Counted from the first letter of the stretch, positions 23,337 through 38,817 are shown. The stretch is 64,000 nucleotides of DNA from Ancistrus triradiatus (GCA_025084515.1 JAJAGP010001350.1:138595-202594); one strand, 5' to 3'. The notes: generated from the letters alone by a model not told the origin. Program-made: numbers and translations.

Positions 23337-26067
23337 CACACATATATGTGCGTTTGCCTTTCTTTCATCGTGAATCCTAACTGTAACCCCGGTAACCTGA
23401 AGCAAGTCTTTTGGCTCCTTTGGGTTTTCAAAAGAAAGTTACATTCGGTCCCCACAATGATATATAAACTTGATCCACACATTCTGGGGTTCTCCTCAGG
23501 CGCTTACCTTTATCTGCTAACTGATGTAACACACTGTGTTTGTGTTTGTGTTTGTGCGTGCGTGCGTGCGTGTGTGTGTGTGTGTGTGTGTGTTAGAGAA
23601 AGTACTGAATGTGGACGTAGCTGGTCTTTAGGGTTTTTTAGTTTTTGTTTTGTTTTGCTTTTACCAAAACTAAATCCTGTATTGAAAACTAAAAGTACCA
23701 CTTGCTTTAGGTTACTAATGTTTTGTATGTGTGTGTTTTTTTGTTTTTCTTTGTTTTTTTGTTTTTGCTCGCCGTTGTGGGAACTGAATGTGGACTTTTA
23801 GCTGGTCCTTACTTTTTGTTGTTTTTACAATAAGTCTTTTTGTGAAACTAAAAGTACCAAACAATTTGCTGTGACGTAATAATGTGCATGTGTGTCTGCG
23901 CGCGCGCATGTATGTGTGTGTGTGTGTGTTTGTTTTGGAGGGGGGCATCATTATTCGCCACACACAAAGACAGCCCCTTGTATGATTTGATTTTCTTGAC
24001 CCTTTCCACTCCAGCTCTGTTTTTGGATCTGCATGATTCAGTCTGTTAGATTCATTTTCCTTCTCCTCTCTCAGATGCATCATGATCTGTAAAAAAATAA
24101 AACTGTACATGAACTCTGTGATACCTGACTTATGGCCCGACTCATGGAACTTTTTCAAAATTGATGACTGTTCTTTGTTCATTGACGGCACTTCTGACTC
24201 CCAGACCAAATCCGGGAATGGAAAAAAAAAAGAGAATTTCTTTCCATTCGTCTGTACAATCTATTATCCAGAACCTCGAAAGTGTTCCGTCGTGATCTTC
24301 ACGCTTTCTTGTTTAACGTAGCTACGGTCTGTAAAAGCAATCAGCGTTCTCACTGGAGAAGGTCCAACTTCTCTGTGGAGGAAAAAAGGGTCTGGCTTTG
24401 TCTGACGGCAATCCGATCTGATCTGGCTGATTTCTTTGTTCTGGGTTTTTGCTTTTTTTCTTAAAAGTAATGCTGCCCTTGGAAAAGGTGGATAAAATGT
24501 GAAGTGTCTCTGTACTGCCACGCTTCTTCGGTGGTGTAGGGTGTATTTTTGGGTACACCTGCCGCATGCCCTTTGCTCTCCTTTGATTAAAATAACACAA
24601 CCCCATTGGAGCTGGATTCTGCTTGCCTGGGCAGTGCAGCCTCTGAAACAGCGGGCGAAGTTTTGCTATAGACACACAGTCCTCATTACCAGACGCTGAC
24701 TCACCGTTGCTAAATGCAGGAAAAGCTCTTTTAAATCCACGTCTGTCATTTCTCACTTCTGATCACTGCCATATACACACAGGCCTCCACCGGATCTCGC
24801 ATGCATTAGCCTGCTTTTACCTGCAGTGATTCCGTTTATTAACTAGCTCATTATTAGCTCGGCGTTTCAGATCTTTCCTTATAAAACAAGCTTTGCTTAC
24901 GTCACACCGCTGCTGCGCTTCCTTCACTGCTGACAGTGCTAAAAATGGACCGGCAACCTCCTACTTATAGGCACTTATCAAACCGTACTCTGTACCTCTC
25001 CTAAAGGACTAAGCAGATCCCAGTTTTAAGTTCCGTAGATCCAAAGATCATAAGTAGATTCAAAATATAGTTTATAATAAATAGATCATATGTTTAGATT
25101 CTAAGTTTTTTTTCTAAGCTTAGGCCACAAAGATACTAAGTAGCACTTAAGTTTAGGTTCCTTTTATTTTAAGTAGATCCCAAGTTTAGGCCACTAAGAT
25201 CCTAAGTAAAGACCACGTTTAGATTCTCTTGATCCTAAGTAGATGCTGAGTTTAGATTCCTTTTAATCTGTAAGTAAATCCCAAGTTTAGGTTCCTTTAA
25301 TTCTAAGTAGATCCTGTGTTTAGGTTCATTTGATCCTAAGTAGATCCTAAGTTTAGATTTCTTTTATTCTAAGTAGATCATAAGTTTAGGCTCCTTTTAT
25401 CCTAAGTAGATCTCAAAGTTTAGGCCAGAAGGGTACTAAGTAAGTCCTGAGTCTTTGTTCCTTTTAAATGTAGACCCTTAGCTTAGGCTCCTTTGATCCA
25501 AGTAGATCCAAGTAGATCATGAGTTTAGGTTTATCTGATCCTGAGTAGATTCCAAGTTTAGGTTCCTTTTATTCTAAATAGATCCTAAGTTTAATCCACT
25601 AAGATCCTAAGTAGATCCTAAGTTTAGATTCCCTTGATCCTAAGTACATTTAGGTTTCTATTATTGATCCTATGTAGATTCAAAGTCTAAGCTTCTTTGA
25701 TTTTTAGTAGATCCTAAGTTTAGGCCACTAAGATTCTATGTAGATCTTAAGTTTAGATTCCCTTTACTCTAAGTATGTCCTAAGTTTAACCCACTGAGAT
25801 CCTAAGTAGATCATAAGTTTAAGTATTCATGAGAAGTCTATGCTTCTTTGATGCTTAGTAGATCTTACGTTTAAGGGTTCTAAGATGGTAAGTAGATCAC
25901 AAGTTTAGGTTTTCATGATCCTATGTAGAGCCTAAGTTTATTTCTTTCTTTGATTCTGAGTAGATCCTCTGTTCCACTGAAGCAGGTTCAGAATTGACTC
26001 AATGATGAGCCACCTGAGGGAGGATCTGTGTGGTGAGATTTTCAGTACACCGGCTTCCACCCACCAT

Positions 26068-26111
<44 letters not shown>

Positions 26112-28494
26112 ACTCAGAGGTGTGTTCCCATTTCAGTGTTTGTGAAAGTTTTATCACAACACACACACACAGACAGTCTCTGGCTTTGTCCGTAGGCGTA
26201 TGTGTTTGTGTGAGTGGTTGATGTTTCCTCAACTGTGGTCGAACCCATAACCAAACCCACCCTCAATGGCTCAAAGTAAGGACAGGTTGTTTAGAGCATA
26301 ATAAGATCGTTTAGATAAGGGCAAAAAATCAGTCCCTGTGCCGTATTCATTGTGATTGGGTTGCCAGATTTTGGTCAGGCTGAGGTACAAAAGCAGAGCT
26401 ACTGTTGTGTGAAGAAGGAAAGCAAAGTTTTATTATAACATATTATAACATTTAATTATTAAATCCATCTACTTGTCTTAGGACTTTGACAAGCAGTGTG
26501 ATTAACACAAGTACAGTAACAGATACAAGTATAAGACGTTTTGCTGTTAGTTCCTAGAAGTGGGTGTCCTGCAAAGATCACACCATGAGCACTACATGCC
26601 ATGGGAGGCTGAAAATGAACTGGGTTGTTTACTTATCTTAAAGGTGGAATAAAACATCCGTGAAACACAGACTTGAACTTAGCCTCAGTAGTATAGTCAC
26701 TCTGGTTTGTACCCCGCATCTGGTGATCATCTTCGTCTTTATTATGGTTGTGCATTGCAAAGCAATTATTATTATTTTTCTGCACTATTTTTGTTGTGCA
26801 TCTCGCCTCGCAGTTTTCGAGATATCGACACCGCTCTAACCCCAGATTGTTTGGTCTGATTGTGCGATCCGGGCTTGTATACAGCTTTTTGACCGGATAC
26901 ACGGTTTCCACGTAGCTATGCATTTTTTTTCCGAATTTAGGTTTTCCATACGAATGAATAGGGTGCAAAAGTTTTCGCACCCTTCGTGTATCTCAGAGAT
27001 ACAAATACACTAATAACACCAGCTGCATGGGCTACCACGGAAAGAGCAAGCATATGAGATAGCTGAGCAACCACCTACCAACACCATAGCAACCACCTGA
27101 CACACCAGAGCAAAAATCTGAAAAACCTTAGCAACCACCAAGCAACGATCCGCAATACCTTAGCAACACCATAGCAATCACCTAGCAACACCATAGCAAC
27201 TATGTAGTAATGACTTAGCAACAATGTATCCCTGACCTACCAAAATTGTTGCACCTTATTGACCATGTGGCAGGGGCCTAGCAACTGGAATCCACTTTAG
27301 CTGAGATACAAACACACTAGTAACACCAACCACATGGGCTACCACAGCAACCGCATGACAGCCACCTGACGCACCAGAGCAACAATCTGAGATACCTTAG
27401 CAACCACCTAGCAACACCATAGCAACCACCTGAGATACCTTAGCAACCACCTAGAAACACCATGGCAACCACGTAGTGATGACGTGGCAACAACGTAGCC
27501 CTGACCTACCAAAACTGCTGCACCTTATTGACCATGTAGTAGGAGCCTAGCAACTGGAATCCACTTTAGCTGCGATACAAACACACTAGTAACACCAACC
27601 ACCTGACACACCATAGCAATAATTTGAGATACCTTAGCAACCACCTAACAACACCCTAGCAACCACCTGGCAACACCATAGCAACCACCTTGGACACCAC
27701 AGCAACCACATAGTAATGACTTAGGAACAATGTAGCAGGAGCCTACCAACTGGAATGCACTTTAGCTGCGATACAAACACACTAGTAACACCAACCACAT
27801 GACAACCACCTGTCACATCATAGCAATAATTTGAGATACCTTAGCAACCACCTAGCAACACCACAACAACCACATAGGAATGACTTAGGAACAACGTAGC
27901 CCTGACCTAAGAAACTGTTGCCCCGTATTGACCATGTAAATGGTTACGTTATGTTAGCATGGAGCATTTCTTATTAACTCAAAAATGCTGCTTTGGGGGC
28001 AAACCCTTTTTTTTCTGTCAGCTCTGGAGAATTTTCAGTGTAACAGCATTATCGGTTCATACTCTGTCCTTCCCTACGTTCATTTCTTCCTTTTTCTGCG
28101 TCTGACTATACAAGGTAAAGCTTCAGATAGTTGCTTCTCTTGCGCTTTCCTCTTTCACACACATGCGCTACATACTTTTTTTTCTTTTTTTCCAGATTTG
28201 GAAAGTCTCAGACTCTCCTTACAGATCGCTCCGTGTTTCTGTTACGTTTTCAGACTCGTCTCTCATCCCCTGTTTTTCTTCCTCGGTCCTATCTGATGGA
28301 AAAAGCCGCGAGGCAAGGAAGCGAGGGCTGAGCGTGGAAAACCACACCAGAAATGCCTGTGTATGTGTGTGTGTGTGTGAGTGTGAGTCTTTGAGACGAG
28401 TGTTTTGCTTGAAATGAGATGTCGTGGGTGTGCTGCGTCATCAAATCCAGTGATAGCCTGTGTTTAAAGTCTTTACGAGAATGAGCTTCCAACA

Positions 28495-28562
<68 letters not shown>

Positions 28563-31500
28563 GAGGCTTGTTTTGAAAGCGTTTAGCTAAGGTTAGAGTC
28601 TCTCCCCCTCTTTCATCATCTCTCCAGCTCTCGGTGCTGCCAGCTCAGATGAAGCTCTATTAGTGTAGGGATTTCTCCCTGTGCTTCGGGCTGCATTCCC
28701 AACCACAGCCATTTCAGCTCAGAGCAGCTCAGTCTACCGGCTTTGCTAAACCGAAAAAGTAATTGAAATGGAGACGTCAAGTCCCCCCGAACTCAAACTC
28801 ACTCCGCTTAAACTCGGCTGCTTCTGATTATACAGAGCCTCACTGACACAACGTTAGCGTTACTGTGACATCACACCTTGAGTCACCCAAACGAACAGTT
28901 AGTAATTAGTAACGCATCCCTATGAGGGGATACTGCAAGCTACGTAAGGTATCAGATTACTGTCGCTGGTACAGTCATGTGTGGTTTGGGACGCAGCCAA
29001 AATGGATGCTTTGGTCTATTTCAAGCAGCTCCGAATAACCGAGTCAGCAAATGCTGCTTGGCTGTCTGATTATAAAAATATAAATCATTTTAAAATAAAT
29101 GATGTAATTGTTTATTATTTAAAAATAATGTTAAAAAATTATTTAGTATAATAGTAATAACTAAATAAATAGTTCTAAAAAGAATCATTTTTTAAGATTA
29201 TTTAAAAATACTTCAAATTAATTAAACCTTATTTTAAATAATTTCAGTTTATTTTCAGGTCATTTTATATCCTTGAAATGTTCTAAATATTTATATTATA
29301 ATTGTTTTTAAGTATAATTGAAAATAATTATGCAGTAGAATAATTGTCAATGTCTTAATGATTGTTGTTTTAAAATAATTTAAACGTTTATTTTCAGATC
29401 ATTTTCAATTCTTCAGATATTTTTAAATAATACTATTTACTAATAATACTATCTGTTTTCATTTAGGGAAATATTTTCATTATTATTAATTAGATATATA
29501 GTATTTTAGAATATTGTAAATAATTCTAAAGTAATTGTAAATATTTTACAATGATTGTACATTGTTTTAAAATAATTTAAACATTTATTTTCAGATTATT
29601 TTGTCCTTCAAATGTTTTAAATAATTCTATTATTATTGTCTTTATTTAGAAATAATTTAAAATAATTATTAAATAGATAACACTGTAAAACTGCGATAAT
29701 ACTGTTGTAATTTTAAATAATTATCAAATAGATGTATAGTGTCTTAAAATATTTAAAATAACGTTAAATAATTCCAAATTATTAGTGTTTTAAATAAATA
29801 TAATTATTTTTATTGAGAAATTTAAAATTATTAAATTGATGTGTGAATGTTTTACTGTTTTCAATAATTTTAAATAATTCTAAAATAATTGTAAATCAAT
29901 TTTCTAAAATAATATTTACATTCTAAAATATTCTCTAAAAAGTATTGTTAGTATTGTAATTTTTCAGAAATTATTTATATTTTTAGAAATTCTTTTTTTA
30001 TTTTAATTGTAGGTTTTCTTTATGAAAATATGTTTACCTTTTAAATTAATTGCTATAAATCACGAGTTAGGGAATGTTAGTGGAATGTTAGTGGAATGTT
30101 GACTTAGCCTGTCGTGCTGTTGCCACACAGCTCCAGGTTTGAGCCTCTTCTCTGGGAACTGTTTTGTGTTTGGCATGTTCTCCTCATGTTTGCAGCGGTG
30201 CCGAATTGCTTTTAGGGGTGAGCGGGTGACCCAGTGCAACCCTGAAGGTGGATGAATGAAGGAAAAGTTTAAGAGCGTAGGCTCCATGGATTAGGGTTAA
30301 TGTTATAAAACTCCATGTTCAGAGCCACTTCAGGTACACAAAAGTATCTGGTAGCTACAAAGGGGAGTGTGTGTTTTAGACAGAAGGTCAGCAGTGGGAC
30401 AGGTTTAATGGTGCAGCACTAAACCGTGGGCTGTAACGCTGCAAGTTTTCCCGGTGAGGGCAAGAAAGAGTCCAGTTATTTACAGCGCTCATTAGGAATG
30501 TCAGGATCTGGTGCCAAGAAGTTGGCAAATAAGTTTCTGTACAGAAAGCAGACTTTTCACACTTGTGAGCAGGAATCTGAATCACAGATCATGTGGGAAT
30601 GATAAAGACATCGATCATTTCTTGGATTGTTATCAAGATAGTGCTTTTTGGTAAACACGAATGGGTTATGAACACAAAACAGGGGCGGGTTTGGACGGGA
30701 CTGATGACAGTATTGGAAAAACAGACGAGTTATGAGAAGAAAGGCGGTGCTGAAAGGGAAAGGGTCATCTGGAGGGATAGTGAGCAATCTGGTTAAGATT
30801 AAGCACATCGTGACCCTTTCGTGGCTCCACAATCCCAGTTGTGCTAAGCTGCTTTCACTATAAGGAGCGTTTCAGGTGTTCCAGGTCATTCCGTATTGCG
30901 TCCAGCAATTCGGAGTTGATTCGCGCACTCTGGGGCAAGTGCCCCTTCATTTGTGCATGTCTAGAACAGGCGGAGTTTTAACAGCCTGCTCTGTCTGGAG
31001 CACGTCCCCGGTTGGCTCCAAAATCAAAACGTTGCTGTCGTCCCTCTTAGCGTTGTGTCCTGAAGCTCGTCCGATTTGAGCCGCCCTCCAGCCAGTTCTT
31101 CTACACTTGGCCGGGCCTGTTTTGGCATCTCGTCTGATGTTTGTGCAAATTTGAGAGATCGAGTCCCAGTGATTTTGCCGTCCGGTGGCAGATTTGGCTC
31201 AACGCACCCTATCGTTGTCATCCTGAAGCGTAGGAGTGTCAGCGTTGTGCTTGGGCATGAAGCACAGTGTCGGTTCGTCTACAATTATAGACATGCTGAT
31301 TTAAGGAGGACCTTCTTCATTGTCCTCGTATCAACATGACCTGACTGGAATGCTTCTGGAGGCTTTTATTTTACAGCCCAGTGATGGAAGCACTTTCTAC
31401 AGGTCGACTCTGGACGATTCCTTCTCCGGTCACCCATTAGTCGGCTTGGAATCTCTTCCCAGTTACTAAGTGTGAAACTAACAACGAGACCTGGCACTGA

Positions 31501-31731
31501 GCAATGGAAAGCACAAATTTGCGGGTCCCGGCACGGACCTTACCCATACGTTGCTTGCCCTGTAACTTGAATGCTGGAGCTCCAAGTGCTCTCAGACTCC
31601 TATTTTTAAGGCGGCATGATTGTGTCATTTATTTTGGGATGCACTCGTGTTTAGTCTCTCCCTCTGGTTCTCTCTGTCATGCTTACTTTCTCTCTCTCTC
31701 TCGCTCCCTCTCTTTCTCTCTCTCTCTCGCG

Positions 31732-31774
<43 letters not shown>

Positions 31775-34700
31775 GCACACGTTGTGTAAGAATGTCTGGG
31801 CCTGTAGCCGGGCCGTCAGGGCACAGTAAAGCAGGGCTGACATCACTGGGAGGGAATGTTCTGCTTTTGGAGGTTCTCGTCCACAGAGCGTTCAGACTTT
31901 GGAGAATTCATTCACAGAAAAACATTAAGGCCCATTTAACGTTTACCCACAAGCAGGCGCTGCGCCAAGTCGCATGCACGCGACGTTCCCGGCAGCCCAA
32001 GTCAACCTGGAAGCTTTATGTGTTGGGACGTGGACAAATATACAGGAAGAAAGGTTTGCTTTGGGCTTAGGTGTGTGTTTATGTCGTTTAGTTACTAATA
32101 TGTGCAGTCAGTGGAAGGTCCTTGTAATAGAAATGTGTGGGTGTGTGTGCCCAGTTCCGCATTACCCAGATGCCATCTGAAATGGGATAATAATGAAATC
32201 AGTGGTATACAAGTACATCATGTTGGCATTCTGATAGAGCCTCCAGGACATGGCCAGACAATACCAGTCACTGTCGTTTGGATACTTTGCACATAGTGTT
32301 TTGTTTTAAATCGTAATATGAAACGTTTAATACAGTACTGTACTATACACTCATTTTTATTGTTGTATCTTTCATAAAACTTAAAACGCTTACCGAAAAC
32401 GAAAGTGAAAAAGAAAGTAGGTCGATACCATGTTTTTTATTGCCTTTCAAGACTGCGATTCTCTTTTCTGTCAGCAGGTGTCGCAAGGTTCCGATGTGAA
32501 TTAGATGTCCAGTGGAAGCTCAGGATTCGAACTGTATTGGTTCCAGAAGGCCGGTCGACTTGTTTCCGATTTGTTCATAGTCTGAATCAAATTTCCTCAT
32601 GAGAAGTCATGTACAGTGCCTTGCAAAAGTATTCAGCCCCCTTGAACTTTTCAACCTTTTGCCACATTTCAGGCTTTAAACATAAAGATATGCAACTGTA
32701 ATATTTTGTGAAGAATCAACAACAAATGGGACACAATCGTGAAGTGGAACGAAATTTATTGGATATTTTAAACTTTTTTTTTTTAGAAATAAAAAACTGA
32801 AAAGTGGGGGCGTGCAAAATTATTTGGCCCCCCTTGCGTTAATACTTTGCAGCGGCCATTTTGGCTTGCGATTACAGCTGCAAGTCGCTTGGGGTATGTC
32901 TCTATCAGTTTTGCACATCGAGAGAATGAAATTTTTGCCCATTCTTCCTTGCAAAACAGCTCGAGCTCAGTGAGGTTGGATGGAGAGCGTTTGTGAACAG
33001 CAGGTTTCAGCTCTTTCCACAGATTCTCGTTGGACTTTGACTTGGCCATTCTAACACCTGGATACGTTATTTGTGAAACTATTCCATTGTAATTTTGCTT
33101 TATGTTTTGGATCATTGTCTTGTTGGAAGATTAAATCTCCGTCCCAGTCTCGGGTCTTTTACAGACTCCAACAGGTTTTCTTCCAGAATGGTCCATGTAT
33201 TTGGCTCCATCCATCTTCCCATCAATTTTAAAAACCCATCATCTTCCCTGTCCCTGTTGAAGAAAAGCAGGCCCAAAACCACGATGCTGCCACCACCATG
33301 TTTGACAGTGGGGGATGGTGTGTTCAGGGGGGAGATGAGCTGGTTGTTTGCTTTTACGCCAAAACATAAAAAAAAAAAAAAAAAACGTTTTGCATTGTGG
33401 CCAAAATGTTTGTCCTGACCAGAGCACCTTCTTCCACTCCACGTTTGGGGCTTGGGGCAAACTTTTTATGGATATCTTTGAGAAATGGCTTCTTCTTGCC
33501 ACTCTTCCATAAAGGCCAGATTTGTGCACAGTGTACGACTGATTGTTTGTCCTATGGACAGAGTCTCCCACCTCAGCTGTAGATCTCTGCAGTTCATCCA
33601 GAGTGATCATGGGCCTCTTGGCTGCATCTCCTGATCAGTCTTCTCCTTGTTTGAGCTGAAAGTTTAGGGGAGGGACGGGCTGGGGGTCTTGGTAGATTTG
33701 CAGTGGTCTGATACTCCTTCCATTGGCAATATGATTGCTTTGCACAGTGCTCCTTTGAATGATGTTTAAAGCTTGGGAAGTCTTTTTGTATCAAAATCCA
33801 GCTTTAAACTTCTCCACAAACAGTATCTCGGACCTGCCCTGGTGTGTTCCTTGGTCTTCATGATGCTCTCTGTGCTTTAAACAGAACTCTGAGACTATCA
33901 CAGAGCATGTGCATTTATAGGGAGACTTGATTACACACAGATGGATTCTGTTTATCATCATCAGTCATTTAGGTCAACATTGGATCATTCAGAGATCCTC
34001 ACTGAACTTCTTGAGTGAGTTTGCTGCACTGAAAGTAAAGGGGCCGAATAATTTTGCACGCCCCACTTTTCAGTTTTTTATTTAAAAAAAGAGTTTAAAA
34101 TATCCAATAAATTTCGTTCCACTTCACGATTGTGTCCCACTTGTTGTAGATTCTTCACAAAAAATGACAATTTCATATCTTTGTTTGAAGCCTGAAATGT
34201 GGCAAAAGGTTGAAAAGTTCAAGGGGGCCGAATACTTTTGCAAGGCACTGTATATAGGATGAATACGTTCCCGACCCTCAAATGATTATTTTTATGCCTA
34301 TATTCATATGTAATTGATGGTTACAACCATGGATAAAACAATACAACCCAATACAATCATAATCAATAAAGACATGAAATAAGTGAAAAATAAAGTGAAA
34401 CTTTATAGCCACTGAGGCAGACTGAGGGGGTGTTTGAAATTGAACCTGTAGCTGGATGTAATATGCATAATATAATAATAATAATATAATATGAGTATAT
34501 ATAATAATACATAATGGACCATTCGATGTCCAAAAGTTCGGAGGTTCAGTTGTATATAATCCTATTATAATTATACATAAAGACCTCAGACATTAAAACG
34601 AATGGACAGTATAAACAAAGGTATCTGTAAGTATAAATAAAATCAGTTAAGCTTATAACATGTTTACTACAGTTGTTATTATTACAAACAACAGCACACA

Positions 34701-37700
34701 AGTCCTAAGCTCATAAGTTGTTAGCCAACAAATGCTTCATTAAGCCATTCAGTGGACGAGCCAGGCCATTGGAAGAATGTTTTGTGGACAAATGAGACCA
34801 AAATAGAACTTTTTGGTTTAAAAGAAAAGTGTTATGTTTGGAGAAAGGAAAACACTGCATTCCAGAATAAGAACCTTATCCCATCTGTGAAACATGGTGG
34901 TGGTAGTATCGTGGTTTGGGCCTATTTTGCTGCATCTGGGCAGGATGGCTTACCATCATTGATGGAACAATGAATTCTGAATGATATCAGAGAATTCTAA
35001 AGGAAAATGTCAGGACATCTGTCCATGAACTGAATCTCAAGAGGAGGAAACCCACCAACATCCCAGAGCTGAAGCTTCCATTCCTGTCTACAGAAGAATG
35101 GGATCAGATTCCTCCAAGCTGATGTGCAGGACTGATCAACAGCTACAGGAAACATTTAGTTGCAAAGGAGGTCACACCAGATATTGAAAGAAAAGGTTTA
35201 CATACTTTTTCCGCTCACAGATATATAATATTGGACATAGAATAGATATATAATAAGATATATAATATACTTTTTGGGTCTTTATCTGCTTTTGCAACCT
35301 GTGTGAAATTCTGATGATGGATCAGGTCATATTATAGGGGAAGAGTTCACAAAATTTCACGCTTTAAAACAGGTCACATGCTCAGTTTAATAGGTAAGGT
35401 ATAAAGCGGTACTACCTTTGTTTTGTTGTCCTGGTTACATGAGGCCTGTGGGCACGAGGTACTAAGACCGCAGCGAAGCCCATTTTGTGAGTCGTTGGGG
35501 TCCAGATGGAGATCTCCCATGGGGAGGCTGGCATCTGGATCTCTGAAGTTGGAGTTGGAGTCTATCTATTTGTGTGTCTGTGTTCTGCCTTGCCAGAGGC
35601 TCCCGAGTCTTGAGGTGTGTGTCATGTGATGCAGACCAGGGGTATCCCCGCGTTACAATAACCTCACACGAAGCAGGATGGGGAGTAAATCTGTGGCGTG
35701 AATTCAGATCTGATTGAGTGCCACATCAGTGCCACATACAGGTATACAGTACATCAGTGCCACATACAGTACATACATCTAGTAACCAGATTGGTACAAT
35801 ATTGTGCCATAAGCAGTGCCACAAGACACCGGGCAGGATCTATTCTGTGGGCCAGATGACCTGGGACGTCTAAACCAAAAGCCTGGGTGAGGATCTTCTT
35901 ACTAGGGCTGCAACTAATGATTATTTTAATAATCGATTAATCGGTCGATTATTTTTTCGATTAATCAATGAATCGGGTTAAAAAAAATAAAATAAAAACC
36001 TTTCCATGTCTTTATTCAGAAATATAACATTAAATAACAGAGCAAATAAAGTGCTTACAATAAATTAATAATAATAAATTACATTTATTAATAAATTAAA
36101 ATAACAAATTAAATAATAAAGAAAAATAACTACATACAACTCATTCACACTTTTTCTTTAGGAACTTTGCATTGCAAGCCAAAAATGTTATCCTGTCAAC
36201 ATGCTCCTGGCTGAAGCTGGCTCTCTTTTTAGAGACTATATTTCCTGCCGCAGAAAATAAACGCTCAGACCGTGTTGAAGTAGCAGGAATGCATAAATAG
36301 GACTTGGCTAGCCTGGCCAATATAGGATATCTGTCTCTTAACTCCATAACTGTCATTATCCAGCTAACCAGCATCAACCGTGCTATTTCCGTTCGCATAG
36401 TACAAGTGCGCCGTGACGTTTCCTCACTTCAAAACGGAACAAACTCAGGATATTGTTGTGACTTGCGCTGTTGCTGAGCTCCGATCATCCTCATCCGGGA
36501 CTGCAACATGTTTTCTAGTGATGTGTCAGTCACGACCGATTCGGCTCTAAGAACCGGCTCTTTGAGATGAACGACAGGAGCCGGTTCCTGATTGTGAGCC
36601 GATTTATATATTTTTTAATTTATTGTACATTCCGACACATTGCTGCTTATTGCACTTCTTGTTAGATGCTAAACTACATGTCGTTGCGTTGTACTTGTAC
36701 ACGTGTAATGACAAGAAAGATGACAATAAAGTTGAATCTAATCTAATTAATCTAATATATACATATATATATATATATATAAAATCCCCTCAGAGAGGAT
36801 CTTTTCTAAAACAGGTCAGATCATAACAGAAAGGAGGAGCAGGATCAACCCCTCAAAGATGAGATTTTTTTATGCCAATCATTATTAAAAACTAACCTGG
36901 ATGTTGCTTTTTCTTTTTTTGCACATTTTTATTTAGATTTTGTTGAGTGATGTTTGGTTGATGATGTCTTGTTTCCCTGTATATAGTTGCAAATTTACAA
37001 ATAATGCACATAGTCAGAGACCTGAGACCAGATTTGACCTGTAATTGAGATGGGTCTTCGTTTTTGTATTTTATTTTACTGTGTTCCATTGAGTATATAA
37101 ATAAAAAACATATTAATAATAACAAACATTGGATATTATGTGGTTTTACATTAGTAGTTCATTTTACACATAATTTGGTAATAAATTAAGCTACAAAAAA
37201 TCTAAAGAGCCAGTTGAGAGCGGAAAGAGCCGGCTCTTTTTAGTGAGCCGAGTCAAAAGAACCTCTCTGAAAAGAGCCGAAATTCCCCACTAATGTTTTC
37301 GTTTCGTTTTGAGGGCTGTATCAGCACCGGTCAGATCACTTTTGCAAAGCTTGCATGTTACACATGTTCCTACACTTTTGAGGACTTAAGCCGAACTTTC
37401 TTCTCTGCGTCGGTCATAATTTATTTAATTCTTAACGCTAACTTATTTTGAAGATTCCGCGTCCGCGCCGGCTCTGCCTCGCTCCGTTCGATCGCTCGTA
37501 TTGTTTTTCCAGCGTGAAGTGCCGCAAGTAACGTAAGCGGATATGATAAGGCGGGGGACACAAATCATGTGACACAACGAATCGATAATGAAATTCGTTG
37601 TCGACACTTTTAATAATCGATTATTATCGATTTTATCGATTCATTGTCGCAGTCCTACTTCTTACAGATGAGATGAAGGTCACAATAAAAATATCACCAT

Positions 37701-38311
37701 GATGTGTAATCGATTACTGGCTCAGACTCGCTCTCTTATATCAGCATGTACAGTATGTTAATGGGGATAGTATGATGGAGGCTGAACAATTTCGACCTCT
37801 CTGAGCCAAGTAATGTTCTGATGGTTTTTCCAGATCTGCTCTGTGTGTGTGTGTGTGTGTGTGTGTGCGCGTGTGTGTGCGCGTGTGTTCACTCTGAGCC
37901 GAGTATATTTTCTGGAGTGTTATTCAGGATCAGGCTAACGTCCTGTAAACACACAATTGCACAATTGCACTGATTGCAGCCTGGCTAATGGGTCTTAGCG
38001 CTGAGTGCTACGTCGCTATGCGCGGTATGTGTGTCTGGCTTCGATTGTGTTCGAGTTAATCCCGCGCTGAGCTCGGACACACCAGGTGTTTCGCCGGCTC
38101 AGGGGAAGCTCATGCGCTCCATTAGCTGTGTTTTAGTAAGTTGTGTAGGGTGCCGGTACGATTTGCAAATGGGTTGTGTGGTCCAATTATAGCAGTGTGT
38201 GTGTGGTTGTGTTGTTAGTGACTCTACTCTTATGTCCTATGCTTTTATTATGCTTTTATTATGCTCTTAATATCGATCCACTACTTCTGCAGTGTAAGGT
38301 TTATGTATATA

Positions 38312-38387
<76 letters not shown>

Positions 38388-38775
38388 TATATGTGTATAT
38401 ATATATGTATATATATGTGTATATATATATATATATATATACACATATATATACATATATATGTATATATATATGTATATATATATACATATATATATGG
38501 AACAAGTTAACATCGAGAACCGAGACCCTGCTGTTAAAGGTTTTCCGTGTCGAGCGAGTTACTGTTTGTGGTGATCATACACACGCTGTAAAGATGCTGT
38601 AGCAAACGGTTAGGCCAGCTTTAAACATGATCATGAATTAGATTTTAGAATTACACATTCTCTGTGAGATCATCACTCCATTTTTATTCTCTCTCTGTCT
38701 CGCTGTCGTCTCTGCGGTTTCCACGCAGACGTGCGAAAAGAAATTGGGGAGGAACACCCAGTTTGGGGGAATATC

Positions 38776-38817
<42 letters not shown>

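Larger units (their letters stand above)
35903..37657 (-). mobile_element. hAT-family transposon (outer), perfect 8-bp target duplication
   Basis: The ends TAGGGCTGCAACTAATGATT (left) and its inverted counterpart finishing GCAGTCCTA (right, 37657) are flanked by an identical 8-bp duplication CTTCTTAC at 35895-35902 and 37658-37665. That length is diagnostic of hAT transposition. It holds a minus-strand hAT C-terminal coding remnant (36141-36398) and is interrupted by a second hAT element at 36516-37292. Confidence 0.92.

Noticed and set aside
25010..27935. Repeat arrays considered as CRISPR-like
   Set aside because: The genome is eukaryotic, units are diverged, and there are no unique spacers of constant length; these are minisatellites.
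28620..28900. Possible conserved regulatory island in ltbp3 intron 1
   Set aside because: It is non-repetitive among repeats, but nothing in the sequence itself shows regulation; it needs cross-species alignment.
38176..38602. Tyr/Ile-repeat frames
   Set aside because: Translation of the TA microsatellite.
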